Shown: piece by piece, positions 37,193-46,363 of the stretch
How positions within the stretch are numbered: the first letter of the stretch is position 1
How the letters are laid out: every line of letters begins with the position of its first letter
Source: Allobosea sp. CS1GBMeth4
GTDB taxonomy: Bacteria > Pseudomonadota > Alphaproteobacteria > Rhizobiales > Beijerinckiaceae
NCBI RefSeq assembly: GCF_900185715.1
Contig: NZ_FYAS01000054.1
Span: forward strand, 43,080 to 107,079
Reading direction: 5' to 3'
DNA length: 64,000 bases
Notes under the pieces: model-generated
Told to the model about the DNA's origin: nothing
Database searches by the model: none
What the model saw: only the letters and a program-made list of their open reading frames with translations
Program-made: the position numbers and the translations under genes

Positions 37193-37690
37193 ATGTTCGA
37201 TCTCGATGTGCTGTCGCTGGCGGCCGAGCTCCTGACCCTCTCGCGTGAGCGCGGCATCACCGTCGCGACGGTCGAGTCCTGCACGGGCGGCCTGGTCTGC
37301 GGGGCGCTGACCGCGATCTCGGGCTCGTCCAACATGGTGCTCGGCGGATTGGTCACCTACTCCAACGAAGCGAAGACGGCGCTGGCCGGCGTTCCGGTGG
37401 AGTTGATCCGCGAGCATGGCGCGGTCAGCGAGCCGGTCGCGCGGGCGATGGCGGAAGGCGGCCGGGAGCGTCTGTCGTCGCGGCTGTGCGTCTCGATCAC
37501 CGGCATAGCCGGGCCGGATGGCGGCAGCGAGGCCAAGCCCGTCGGGCTGGTGCATTTCGCCTGTGCCAACGGCGCCAGAACCCTGCACCGCGAGCGACGT
37601 TTCGGCGCCCAGGGCCGCGACGAGATCAGGCGGCTCAGCGTGCTGGAAGCGCTCGATCTGCTGCGGGAAGCCTCGCTCAGCCTGAAGTGA
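37193..37690 (+). CDS. cinA: CinA family protein (nicotinamide-nucleotide amidohydrolase, C-terminal domain only)
   Basis: 165-residue stand-alone CinA C-terminal domain, as in PncC, which deamidates nicotinamide mononucleotide in pyridine salvage. Motifs VATVESCTGGLVCGALTAI, with the conserved serine, and SITGIAGPDGGSEAKPVG are complete. The N-terminal molybdopterin-like domain of full CinA is absent, as usual in this group. The ATG lies 5 bases after the ispDF stop. The 3' end overlaps the convergent RatA-like gene by 14 bases. Confidence 0.92.
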   Translation: MFDLDVLSLAAELLTLSRERGITVATVESCTGGLVCGALTAISGSSNMVLGGLVTYSNEAKTALAGVPVELIREHGAVSEPVARAMAEGGRERLSSRLCVSITGIAGPDGGSEAKPVGLVHFACANGARTLHRERRFGAQGRDEIRRLSVLEALDLLREASLSLK

Positions 37691-38156
37691 CCGGCGCCGC
37701 CGCCCCGCCCGGACCGTAGATGCGGTCGGCGCGCTTCTCGAAGGCCTCGGCGAATTTGTGGAAGGCCTTGTCGAACATCGCGCCCATCAGCAGGCCGAGC
37801 ATCCGGCTGGCGAATTCGTAGGAGATGAAGAAGCCGACCTCGCAGCCATTCTCCAGCGGCTTGAAGCTCCAGCGGTTCTCGAGATAGCGGAAGGGCCCGT
37901 CGACATATTCGACCAGGATCTTGAGATTGGCCGGGTCGAGCGTGACACGGCTGGTGAAGGTCTCGCGGATCGCCTTGTAGCCGACGGTCATGTCGGCGAG
38001 CACGACCTCGCCGCCGCCTTCGCGCGGCGTGCGGCGGCGCACCGTCAGGCCCTCGCAGAGCGGCAGGAACTGCGGATATTTCTCGACGTCCGCCACGAGC
38101 GCGAACATCTCTCCGGGCGAGTGCTTCACCCGGCGGGTGCTGTTGAACATCGGCAT
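37677..38156 (-). CDS. RatA/COQ10-like START-domain protein
   Basis: 159-residue SRPBCC/START-fold protein. Family features are HSPGEMFALVADVEKYPQFL at the start and a C-terminal amphipathic helix FDKAFHKFAEAFEKRAD. Mitochondrial COQ10 and its alphaproteobacterial relatives bind ubiquinone and support respiration; the E. coli relative RatA is described as a ribosome-binding toxin. Next to respiratory genes such as lipA, the quinone role seems likelier. Its stop is inside cinA's 3' end, and its start is 12 bases from the lipA stop, so lipA and this gene share a transcript. Confidence 0.9.
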   Translation of the reverse strand: MPMFNSTRRVKHSPGEMFALVADVEKYPQFLPLCEGLTVRRRTPREGGGEVVLADMTVGYKAIRETFTSRVTLDPANLKILVEYVDGPFRYLENRWSFKPLENGCEVGFFISYEFASRMLGLLMGAMFDKAFHKFAEAFEKRADRIYGPGGAAAPVTSG

Positions 38157-38168
38157 CGGCGATGCCGG

Positions 38169-39167
38169 TCAGGCGCCGGGCCTGGCCGCGCGCGCCGCGC
38201 GCAGCCGCGCGAAATCCTCGCCGGCATGATGCGAGGAGCGCGTCAGCGGCGTCGCGGAGACCATCAGGAAGCCCTTCACATAGGCGATGGTCTCGAAGCT
38301 CTTGAACTCGTCCGGGGTGACGAAGCGCACGACCGGATGATGCTTGCGCGACGGCGCCAGGTACTGGCCGATGGTGATGAAGTCGACATCGGCCGAACGC
38401 AGGTCGTCCATCAGCTGCAGGACCTCGTTCCGCTCCTCGCCAAGCCCGACCATGATGCCGGATTTGGTGAAGATGGCCGGATCGAGCTCCTTCACCTGCT
38501 GCAGCAGCCGGAGCGAGTGGAAGTAGCGGGCACCCGGACGCACCTTGAGGTACTTGCCGGGCACGGTCTCGAGATTGTGGTTGAAGACATCGGGCTTCGC
38601 CGCGACGACGACTTCGAGCGCGCCGGGCTTGCGCAGGAAATCCGGCGTCAGAATCTCGATCGTCGTGGCGGGCGAGGCCTCGCGGATGGCGCGGATGACG
38701 CGGGCGAAATGCTCGGCGCCGCCATCCTTCAGGTCGTCGCGATCGACCGAGGTGATCACGACATGCTCGAGGCCGAGCTTGACGACGGCCTCGGCGATCT
38801 TGCGCGGCTCGTCATGGTCGAGCGCCTCGGGCACCCCGGTCTTGACGTTGCAGAAGGCGCAGGCCCGCGTGCAGGTGTCGCCCATGATCATGAAGGTGGC
38901 GTGCTTCTTCTCCCAGCACTCGCCGATATTGGGGCAGCCAGCCTCCTCGCAGACGGTGACGAGCTTCTCGGCCTTCACGATCTCCTTGGTCTGCGCCCAT
39001 TTCGGCGAGCCGGGCGCCTTGACCCGGATCCAGTCCGGCTTGCGCAGGATCGGATTCTCCGGCCGCTTCTGCTTCTCCGGATGGCGCAGCTCCGGCTTCA
39101 CCTCGGATTTCGGATTGCCCGCATTGGGACGCGGATCGCGGTTGAGGAGATCGAGCACGACGGCCAT
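38169..39167 (-). CDS. lipA: Lipoyl synthase
   Basis: Radical SAM enzyme that inserts two sulfurs into octanoyl groups on lipoyl domains; 332 residues. The auxiliary cluster cysteines Cys73, Cys78 and Cys84 lie in CEEAGCPNIGEC, and the radical SAM cluster cysteines Cys99, Cys103 and Cys106 in CTRACAFC. The C-terminal RSSHHAGE serine motif closes the auxiliary cluster. It sits in the same neighbourhood and strand as the pyruvate dehydrogenase genes whose lipoyl domains it modifies. Confidence 0.97.
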   Translation of the reverse strand: MAVVLDLLNRDPRPNAGNPKSEVKPELRHPEKQKRPENPILRKPDWIRVKAPGSPKWAQTKEIVKAEKLVTVCEEAGCPNIGECWEKKHATFMIMGDTCTRACAFCNVKTGVPEALDHDEPRKIAEAVVKLGLEHVVITSVDRDDLKDGGAEHFARVIRAIREASPATTIEILTPDFLRKPGALEVVVAAKPDVFNHNLETVPGKYLKVRPGARYFHSLRLLQQVKELDPAIFTKSGIMVGLGEERNEVLQLMDDLRSADVDFITIGQYLAPSRKHHPVVRFVTPDEFKSFETIAYVKGFLMVSATPLTRSSHHAGEDFARLRAARAARPGA

Positions 39168-39249
39168 GGACGGGTCCGCTTCCTGCTGCCGCCATGAGGG
39201 CGGCCATCGCCGTCTAGCTAATGCCGAAGCGCGGCGCGGGCAACCCGCG

Positions 39250-39298
39250 GCGCATGTTCCGCAAAAGTGGACACCACTCTTGCGACGAGAACATGCGC
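39250..39298. repeat. Palindromic intergenic repeat upstream of lipA
   Basis: Imperfect inverted repeat: GCGCATGTTCCGCAAAAGTGG (39250-39270) pairs with 39274-39298 with one mismatch and a 4-base bulge; loop ACA. The core resembles short dispersed palindromes of rhizobial genomes. It lies between the GlsB-like gene and lipA, where it could form a transcript hairpin. Confidence 0.6.
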
Positions 39299-39326
39299 CA
39301 GAATTTTGAGTTGCACGAATTCTGAT

Positions 39327-39349
39327 CGCTCGACCGTCCCGGTCGAGCG
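39327..39349 (-). terminator. Hairpin after the GlsB-like gene
   Basis: Stem CGCTCGACC / GGTCGAGCG, 9 bp, loop GTCCC, 21 bases beyond the stop of the minus-strand gene. No T tract follows, so intrinsic termination is uncertain. Confidence 0.4.
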
Positions 39350-39369
39350 GAAAGCGCGCCTGACGCGGC

Positions 39370-39645
39370 TCAGTTGCGCACCGCGCGCCAGACCACGATC
39401 AGCAGGCAGGCGCCGGCGATGGCGGCGGTCAGCGTGCGCCAGAAGCCGAAGACCGGGATGTCGAGCAAATCCGCGATGCGGCTGCCGACGAAGGAGCCGG
39501 CGACGCCGACGATCATGTTGGTGAAGAGCCCGTGGTCGGAGGACGTGACGCGCTCGGCGATCCAGCCGGCGATGACGCCGATCAGCAGCGTCATGAAGAA
39601 GCCGTAGCCCGGCGTGCCGAGCGCGGCGTAGAGCTGGTCGTTCAT
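39370..39645 (-). CDS. GlsB/YeaQ/YmgE-type small membrane protein
   Basis: 91-residue membrane protein with three hydrophobic segments and the glycine-zipper style of the transglycosylase-associated family: GFFMTLLIGVIAGWIAERV, then NMIVGVAGSFVGSRIADLL. The start at 39645 has a strong AGGGGG seven bases upstream. The family is stress-linked in other bacteria but has no established biochemical role. It is one of three consecutive related genes on this strand. Confidence 0.82.
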   Translation of the reverse strand: MNDQLYAALGTPGYGFFMTLLIGVIAGWIAERVTSSDHGLFTNMIVGVAGSFVGSRIADLLDIPVFGFWRTLTAAIAGACLLIVVWRAVRN

Positions 39646-39721
39646 GGCAATCCCCCTGCCCTTCAGGCCGGTCCGGCGGCCCGTCGACCACAACGCTCGC
39701 GCAGGCCGGTCGGTTCCGGCC

Positions 39722-40057
39722 TCAGGCGATGAAGCGCGCCAGCAGCACGACCAGGATCGCGCCGATCACCGCCATCGCCATCGAGTCGAGGAAACGGTAG
39801 CCGGTGCTCGCCCGCCAACCGGTGACATGGACGATGCCCTGGCCGACCAGCATGCCGAGCAGGCCGACCACGGCATGGCGCAGAAAGCCGCCACCGCCGA
39901 CGACGAGGCTGGCGATGAACCCCGCGGCGGTGCCGAAGGCGACCGGCGGCAGCAAACGGCGCCAGTCGAGCGTCAGCCCTCCGCGCGGCGGCAGGATCTC
40001 GACCCTGTCGTCGGGAACGACCCGATCGGGCCTGGCGGATTTGCGGGCGCGGCTCAT
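39722..40057 (-). CDS. Small membrane protein, divergent GlsB/YeaQ-like
   Basis: 111-residue protein with a charged N-terminal tail (about 30 residues, Arg/Asp-rich) and then three hydrophobic segments with glycine-rich turns such as ASLVVGGGGFLRHAVVGLLG. The layout and the final LLARFIA match the neighbouring GlsB-type proteins, so it is probably an extended paralogue. Function unknown. Confidence 0.7.
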   Translation of the reverse strand: MSRARKSARPDRVVPDDRVEILPPRGGLTLDWRRLLPPVAFGTAAGFIASLVVGGGGFLRHAVVGLLGMLVGQGIVHVTGWRASTGYRFLDSMAMAVIGAILVVLLARFIA

Positions 40058-40102
40058 CGGCGGGATATGGCCTGCGCCATGCCGGAATTCCAGCGTCGGA
40101 GA

Positions 40103-40351
40103 TCAGGCGATCAGCCGGGCCAGGAAGACCACGACGATCGCGCCGATCGTCGCCGTGACGATCTGCGAGATCAGCGGGTTGCCGATGCCGAGGCTGATGC
40201 CGAGCGCCTGGAGCAGGAAGCTGCCGACGAAGGCGCCGATCAGGCCGGTGACGATGTAGCGGATCAGCCCGCCGCCGCCCATGACGATGCTGGCGAGCCA
40301 GCCGGCGACGGCGCCGATGGCGATGGCGACGAGAATGGCACGAAGGTCCAT
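40103..40351 (-). CDS. GlsB/YeaQ/YmgE family stress-associated membrane protein
   Basis: 82-residue membrane protein, the most canonical of the three: IGAVAGWLASIVMGGGGLIR, then GLIGAFVGSFLLQALGI, ending VVFLARLIA. Length and the three glycine-rich helices fit the transglycosylase-associated family. It starts after GGGAGGATC and lies 169 bases downstream of lpdA, separated from it by a palindromic repeat. Confidence 0.88.
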   Translation of the reverse strand: MDLRAILVAIAIGAVAGWLASIVMGGGGLIRYIVTGLIGAFVGSFLLQALGISLGIGNPLISQIVTATIGAIVVVFLARLIA

Positions 40352-40426
40352 GAATGATCCTCCCAGGTCGGCAACAGCAGGATCAGCAAGTCTGCATGAA
40401 GCGGGTGTGAACGATGTCGCGCTTTC

Positions 40427-40514
40427 CCGTCATTGCGAGGAGCGCAGCGACGAAGCAATCCAGGCACGGCGGAACCCTACGCTCTGGATTGCTTCGCTGC
40501 GCTCGCAATGACGG
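40427..40514. repeat. REP-like palindrome between lpdA and GlsB-type gene
   Basis: Long inverted repeat: left arm 40427-40463, starting CCGTCATTGCGAG and ending GAAGCAATCCAG, and right arm 40484-40514, starting CTGGATTGCTTCGCTGCGCT. There are two small bulges in the left arm and a 20-base loop. The CATTGCGAG..GCAATCCAG pattern is a known style of dispersed bacterial palindrome. It begins 7 bases past the lpdA stop and may protect or end that transcript. Confidence 0.75.
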
Positions 40515-40520
40515 AAGGGC

Positions 40521-41960
40521 TCAGGCGTTCAGCACCTTGCCATAGGCGTCGAGCACGGCCTCCTTCATCGTCTCCGACAGGGTCGGATGCGGGAAGATGG
40601 TGTGCATCAGCTCTTCCTCGGTGGTCTCGAGGTTCATCGCGACGACGAAGCCCTGGATCAGTTCGGTCACTTCCGGACCGACCATGTGCGCGCCGAGGAG
40701 CTTGCCGGTCTTGGCGTCGAAGATCGTCTTGACCATGCCGCTGTCCTCGCCGAGCGCCACCGCCTTGCCGTTGGCGACGAAGTTGAAGCGGCCGACCTTG
40801 AGCTGGTGGCCGGCCTCCTTCGCCCTGGCCTCGGTCAGGCCGACGCTGGCGATCTGCGGGTGGCAATAGGTGCAGCCCGGGATCATGGTCTTGTCCATCG
40901 GGTGCGGATGCAGCCCCTTGATCGCCTCGACGCAGATCACCCCCTCGTGCTCGGCCTTGTGGGCCAGCATCGGCGGGCCGGCGACGTCGCCGATCGCGTA
41001 GATGCCCTTCACATTGGTGCGGCAGAGCCCGTCGATCGCGATCACGCCGCGATCGAGCTTCACGCCGAGCGCCTCCAGGCCGAGATTCTCGACATTGGCA
41101 ACGACGCCGACGGCCGAGATCATCCGCTCCGCCTGAATCGTCTGCTTGTTGCCCTTGTCGTCCTCGACATGGGCGGTGATCGAGTTGGGCCCCTTCTCGA
41201 CCTTGGTGACCTTGGTCGAGGTCAGGATCTTGATGCCCTGCTTCTCGAAGGCCTTGCGCGCGAAGGCGCCGATCTCGGCATCCTCGACGGGAACGACCTG
41301 AGGCATCACCTCGACCACCGTGACCTCGGCGCCGAGCGTGCGGTAGAAGGAGGCGAACTCGATGCCGATCGCGCCCGAGCCCATCACCACCAGCGATTTC
41401 GGCATGGCTGGCGGCACCAGCGCCTCGAAATAGGTCCAGATCAGCTTGCCGTCCGGCTCCAGCCCCGGCAGGACGCGCGGGCGGGCGCCGGTCGCGACGA
41501 TGATGTGGTCGGCCGTATAGGTGCCCTCGCCCTTGGCGCCCTTCGGGATCGGCCCCTGCGGCTGCATCGCCGGCTTCCCGGTCGGTGCGACGACGATGGT
41601 GTTGGCCTTGGTCAACCTGGCCTCGCCCCAGATCACGTCGACCTTGTTCTTCTTCATCAGGAACTGGACGCCGTTGTTCATCCTGACCGCGATGCCGCGC
41701 GAGCGCTTCACCACCGCGTCCAAATCGGCCTTGAACGAGCCTTCCAGCGTCAGCCCGTAATCCTTGGCGTGCTGGCCGTAGTGCAGGATCTCGGCCGAGC
41801 GCAGCAGCGCCTTGGTCGGGATGCAGCCCCAGTTCGAGCAGATGCCGGCGAGGTGCTCGCGCTCGACGATCGCGGTCCTGAAGCCGAGCTGGGCCGCCCG
41901 GATCGCCGCGACATAGCCGCCGGGGCCGGAGCCGATGATGATGATGTCGTAGTCAGCCAT
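40521..41960 (-). CDS. lpdA: Dihydrolipoyl dehydrogenase (E3)
   Basis: FAD enzyme that reoxidises dihydrolipoyl groups of E2 and passes electrons to NAD; 479 residues. The FAD motif is IIGSGPGGYVAAIRAAQLG, the redox-active cysteines are Cys41 and Cys46 in CSNWGC, and the NAD motif is VMGSGAIGIEFASFYRTLG. The C-terminal active-site HPHPTLSE carries the catalytic His-Glu pair region. It is the last gene of the pyruvate dehydrogenase set on the minus strand, 72 bases after the SGNH hydrolase. Confidence 0.96.
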   Translation of the reverse strand: MADYDIIIIGSGPGGYVAAIRAAQLGFRTAIVEREHLAGICSNWGCIPTKALLRSAEILHYGQHAKDYGLTLEGSFKADLDAVVKRSRGIAVRMNNGVQFLMKKNKVDVIWGEARLTKANTIVVAPTGKPAMQPQGPIPKGAKGEGTYTADHIIVATGARPRVLPGLEPDGKLIWTYFEALVPPAMPKSLVVMGSGAIGIEFASFYRTLGAEVTVVEVMPQVVPVEDAEIGAFARKAFEKQGIKILTSTKVTKVEKGPNSITAHVEDDKGNKQTIQAERMISAVGVVANVENLGLEALGVKLDRGVIAIDGLCRTNVKGIYAIGDVAGPPMLAHKAEHEGVICVEAIKGLHPHPMDKTMIPGCTYCHPQIASVGLTEARAKEAGHQLKVGRFNFVANGKAVALGEDSGMVKTIFDAKTGKLLGAHMVGPEVTELIQGFVVAMNLETTEEELMHTIFPHPTLSETMKEAVLDAYGKVLNA

Positions 41961-42032
41961 GGCTAGCGCTCCGCCCCTGCCGCTCGTGGTGAGGGGTTGG
42001 TGTTGCGGGGCAAGGCCCCGTTTGGGTTCCGT

Positions 42033-42725
42033 TCACGGTCCGCTGATCCGCAGCGCCGGGCCGCGCGTCGGCAGCGGCAGGCCGAGCAGGCCGTCGACGA
42101 CCGGCGCCAGCGCGAGGCCGATGGCGCGGGTATTCTCGGCATCGAGATGGATGCCGTCCTCGCCGCTCACCGTCGCAACCGCCGCCGCATCGAAAAAGCC
42201 GACGCCGATCTCGTCGGCGATGCGGCGATAATAGGTCGCCAGCAGCGCCATCTTCTCGGGGGCGCCCTCCATGAAGAAATTGGCTTCGTGCTCCGGATCG
42301 TCCGGCCTGCGCGCGACCGGCGGCGCGACGATCAGCACCTCAGGCACCGGCATGCCGGGCTCGACCGGCGGACGCTGCGCCACCTGCGCCAGCATCCGCA
42401 TCGAGCGGGCGACGTCGTAGGCGCTGAGCGAGTGCTGGCGCTGGCAGTCATTGGTGCCGAGCATCAGGATGACGAGGTCGAGCGGCGCGTGGCACTCGAT
42501 GAACAGCGGCAGCAGCGATATGCCGGAGCGATAGGGCCGCAACGGGTCCTCCAGCGCGATCCGCCGGCCGTTCAGCCCCTCCTCGATCACCGTGGCGTAG
42601 CCGCCGAGCGCCTTCTCCAGCACGCGCGGCCAGCGCACATCGTCGCCATGCCGGTCGGGCCGGTTGGCGATACGGCCCCAGGTCAGTGAATCGCCGAAGG
42701 CGAGGATGCGGGCCTGGCGTGTCAT
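42033..42725 (-). CDS. SGNH/GDSL hydrolase (arylesterase-like)
   Basis: 230-residue cytoplasmic SGNH hydrolase. Block I is FGDSLTWG with nucleophile Ser13, block III is LGTND with the oxyanion Asn, and block V is DGIHLDAENTRAIG with the catalytic Asp-His pair. Close relatives in rhizobia are annotated as arylesterases or lipases; natural substrates are unknown. The start overlaps the stop of the lipoprotein gene by 4 bases (ATGA), so the two are coupled. Both sit between pdhC and lpdA. Confidence 0.9.
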   Translation of the reverse strand: MTRQARILAFGDSLTWGRIANRPDRHGDDVRWPRVLEKALGGYATVIEEGLNGRRIALEDPLRPYRSGISLLPLFIECHAPLDLVILMLGTNDCQRQHSLSAYDVARSMRMLAQVAQRPPVEPGMPVPEVLIVAPPVARRPDDPEHEANFFMEGAPEKMALLATYYRRIADEIGVGFFDAAAVATVSGEDGIHLDAENTRAIGLALAPVVDGLLGLPLPTRGPALRISGP

Positions 42726-43480
42726 CGTGAGGCTCCCACACGTTTCTGGAGTGCGGCGATGGTCTGTGCTTCGCGTCCGAGCGGGAACGGCGCGGAAGAG
42801 CGCGTCGCCAGGCCGAAGACGTCGCCCTTGCGGGTCTCCTTCACGGTCTCGCGCTGCCGCGCATAGGAGCCGCACGTGAAACCGCCGCGACGCGCGGAGG
42901 CCGGGTCGGCGCTGTTCGCGCCATAGCGGAAGCAGACATAGCTGAGCTTGACCTGGCCGCGATAGCGCCCGTCCTGCGGATCGTCGATCTCGGCGGAGGC
43001 GTTCTCCCAGAGCACGGCGAAGGAGCCGCGCAGGATGGCCTCGTTGCCGGGATACCAGAGGAAGCTGTCGCCATTGGCGGCGATGTACTCGATCTGCGTG
43101 CCGTGCCGGGGACTGTGGGTCAGGACGGTCCGGTCGCCGAAAAAGGCGGCCACGACCTCCGGATCGGCGGCCGCACCCGGCAGGGAGGCGCCACGGGGGG
43201 CGGCGTTGCGCGCCATGTACTCGGCCTGGCTCAGGACCGGCCGCGCTGCGAACGGGCTGCGCGCGCGCCGGAACTGGCCCGAGGTGCCCGGCCCGAACGC
43301 GATGACGGGCGGATGATCGGCTGACGGAGTCGCCGCAATCCGGGCCTGCTCCGGCGACGAGACGCAGCCCGCGAGCCCGAGGGCGAGAGCTGCCGCCATG
43401 ATCGCGCCAGCCTCGCGCCATTGCCGGGGGCCGGCCTGCCGCTCGATGACGGCTCGCGATGTCGCCTGTCGCTCGCTCAT
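42722..43480 (-). CDS. Predicted lipoprotein of unknown function
   Basis: 252-residue protein with a long N-terminal leader and a lipobox LGLAGC with Cys39, so probably an outer- or inner-membrane lipoprotein. The C-terminal half has GDRTVLTH, SFLWYPGNEAILRGSFAVLW and CFRYGANSADP, repeated Trp/Tyr/Gly features resembling small domains of unknown function in rhizobial secreted proteins. I cannot name the family with certainty. It is 44 bases after pdhC and overlaps the SGNH hydrolase gene. Confidence 0.75.
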   Translation of the reverse strand: MSERQATSRAVIERQAGPRQWREAGAIMAAALALGLAGCVSSPEQARIAATPSADHPPVIAFGPGTSGQFRRARSPFAARPVLSQAEYMARNAAPRGASLPGAAADPEVVAAFFGDRTVLTHSPRHGTQIEYIAANGDSFLWYPGNEAILRGSFAVLWENASAEIDDPQDGRYRGQVKLSYVCFRYGANSADPASARRGGFTCGSYARQRETVKETRKGDVFGLATRSSAPFPLGREAQTIAALQKRVGASR

Positions 43481-43524
43481 GCGCTCACGCCTCGCCCGCG
43501 CCGTGCCGGCCCGCCCTCGGCGAG

Positions 43525-44862
43525 CTAGACCAGCATCGCCATCGGCTTCTCGATATAGCCCTTGAAGGCCTGGAGCAGCTCGGCGCCGAGCGCGCCGTCG
43601 ACGGCGCGGTGGTCGGTCGAGAGCGTCACCGACATCACGGTCGCGACCCCGAGCTGGCCGTTCTTGACGACCGCGCGCTGCTCGCCGGCGCCGACCGCCA
43701 GGATCGTCGCATGAGGCGGGTTGATCACCGCGGCGAAATCCTTGACGCCGAACATGCCGAGGTTCGAGACCGCCGTGGTGCCGCCCTGATACTCCTCGGG
43801 CTTCAGCTTGCGCGCCTTGGCGCGCGCCGCGAAGTCCTTCATCTCGTTGGAGATCTGCGACAGCGTCTTGTGGCAGGCGTCGCGCACGATCGGGGTGATG
43901 AGACCGCCCGGGATCGAGACGGCGACGCCGACATCGGCATGCTTGTGCTTCAGCATCGCGCCGTCGGTCCAGGAGACGTTGGCGTCCGGCACCGCCCTGA
44001 GCGCCAGAGCCAGCGCCTTGATCACCATGTCGTTGACCGAGAGCTTGTAGGCCGGCTTGCCGTCCTTTTCCGGCGCCGCGGCGTTGAGCTCGGCCCGCAG
44101 CTTCAAGAGCGCATCGAGCTCGCAGTCGAGCGTGAGGTAGAAATGCGGGATGGTCTGCTTGGCCTCGGTCAGGCGGCGCGCGATCGTCTTGCGCATGCCG
44201 TCATGCGGGATCTCCTCATAGGAGTCCGGCGCGAACAGCTTCTTGACCTGCTCGTCCGAAGGGCCGGCAGCCAGTGGCGCGGCGGCCGGCTTCGGCGCGG
44301 CGGGCGCGCCGGCTGCCGGGGCCGGCGCGGCCTTGGCCGCTCCACCACCCTGCTTCGCAGCCTCGATGTCCTTCTCGACGATGCGGCCATGCGGTCCGGA
44401 GCCCTGGACCCTGCCGAGATCGATGCCGGCCTCCTTGGCGAGGCGGCGTGCCAGCGGCGAGGCGAAGGGGCGGTCGCCGGAAGCGGGCGTCGCAGCCTGC
44501 GCCGCCGGAGCCGGAGCGGCCGGAGCAGCCGGGGCGGCGGGAGCAGGCTCCGCCGCTTTCGGGGCAGGCTCGCTCTTGGCCGGGGCGGCGCTCGGCGCCG
44601 AGACGCTCTTGGCGTCCTCGCCCTCGCCGGCGATGACGCCGATCACCTCGTTGACCGCGACATCGGCCGTGCCCTCCGGCACCACGATCCTGGCGAGGAT
44701 GCCCTCGTCGACCGCCTCGACCTCCATCGTCGCCTTGTCGGTCTCGATCTCGGCGATGATGTCGCCGGACTTGATCGTGTCGCCTTCCTTCTTCAGCCAC
44801 TTGGCGAGATTGCCCTTCTCCATCGTCGGAGAGAGCGCGGGCATCAGGATGTTGGTCGGCAT
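43525..44862 (-). CDS. pdhC: Pyruvate dehydrogenase E2, dihydrolipoamide acetyltransferase
   Basis: Core subunit of the pyruvate dehydrogenase complex, 445 residues. One lipoyl domain (1-80) with lipoyl Lys43 in ETDKATMEVEAVDEG, an Ala/Pro-rich linker, a peripheral-subunit-binding domain (FASPLARRLAKEAGIDLG), a second linker and the catalytic domain, which ends with the STDHRAVDGALGAELL active-site histidine motif. It transfers acetyl groups to CoA. It starts 14 bases after the pdhB stop on the same strand. Confidence 0.97.
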   Translation of the reverse strand: MPTNILMPALSPTMEKGNLAKWLKKEGDTIKSGDIIAEIETDKATMEVEAVDEGILARIVVPEGTADVAVNEVIGVIAGEGEDAKSVSAPSAAPAKSEPAPKAAEPAPAAPAAPAAPAPAAQAATPASGDRPFASPLARRLAKEAGIDLGRVQGSGPHGRIVEKDIEAAKQGGGAAKAAPAPAAGAPAAPKPAAAPLAAGPSDEQVKKLFAPDSYEEIPHDGMRKTIARRLTEAKQTIPHFYLTLDCELDALLKLRAELNAAAPEKDGKPAYKLSVNDMVIKALALALRAVPDANVSWTDGAMLKHKHADVGVAVSIPGGLITPIVRDACHKTLSQISNEMKDFAARAKARKLKPEEYQGGTTAVSNLGMFGVKDFAAVINPPHATILAVGAGEQRAVVKNGQLGVATVMSVTLSTDHRAVDGALGAELLQAFKGYIEKPMAMLV

Positions 44863-44876
44863 CGGTCGGCCCTCTC

Positions 44877-46292
<1,416 letters not shown>

Positions 46293-46363
46293 GAACGCAC
46301 CCGGGAGTTCTGGAGCGGCCGCGAGGGCCTCGATGTCGGGGAAAGGAGGCTTGGCGCGGCGCT

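Noticed and set aside
37677..38156. RatA toxin of a toxin-antitoxin pair
   Set aside because: No antitoxin gene is adjacent and the protein fits the COQ10-like quinone-binding relatives; the toxin label comes from one enterobacterial homologue.
42006..42020. Hairpin CGGGGC / GCCCCG between the SGNH hydrolase and lpdA
   Set aside because: Six-pair stem with no T tract on the relevant strand; too weak to call a terminator.
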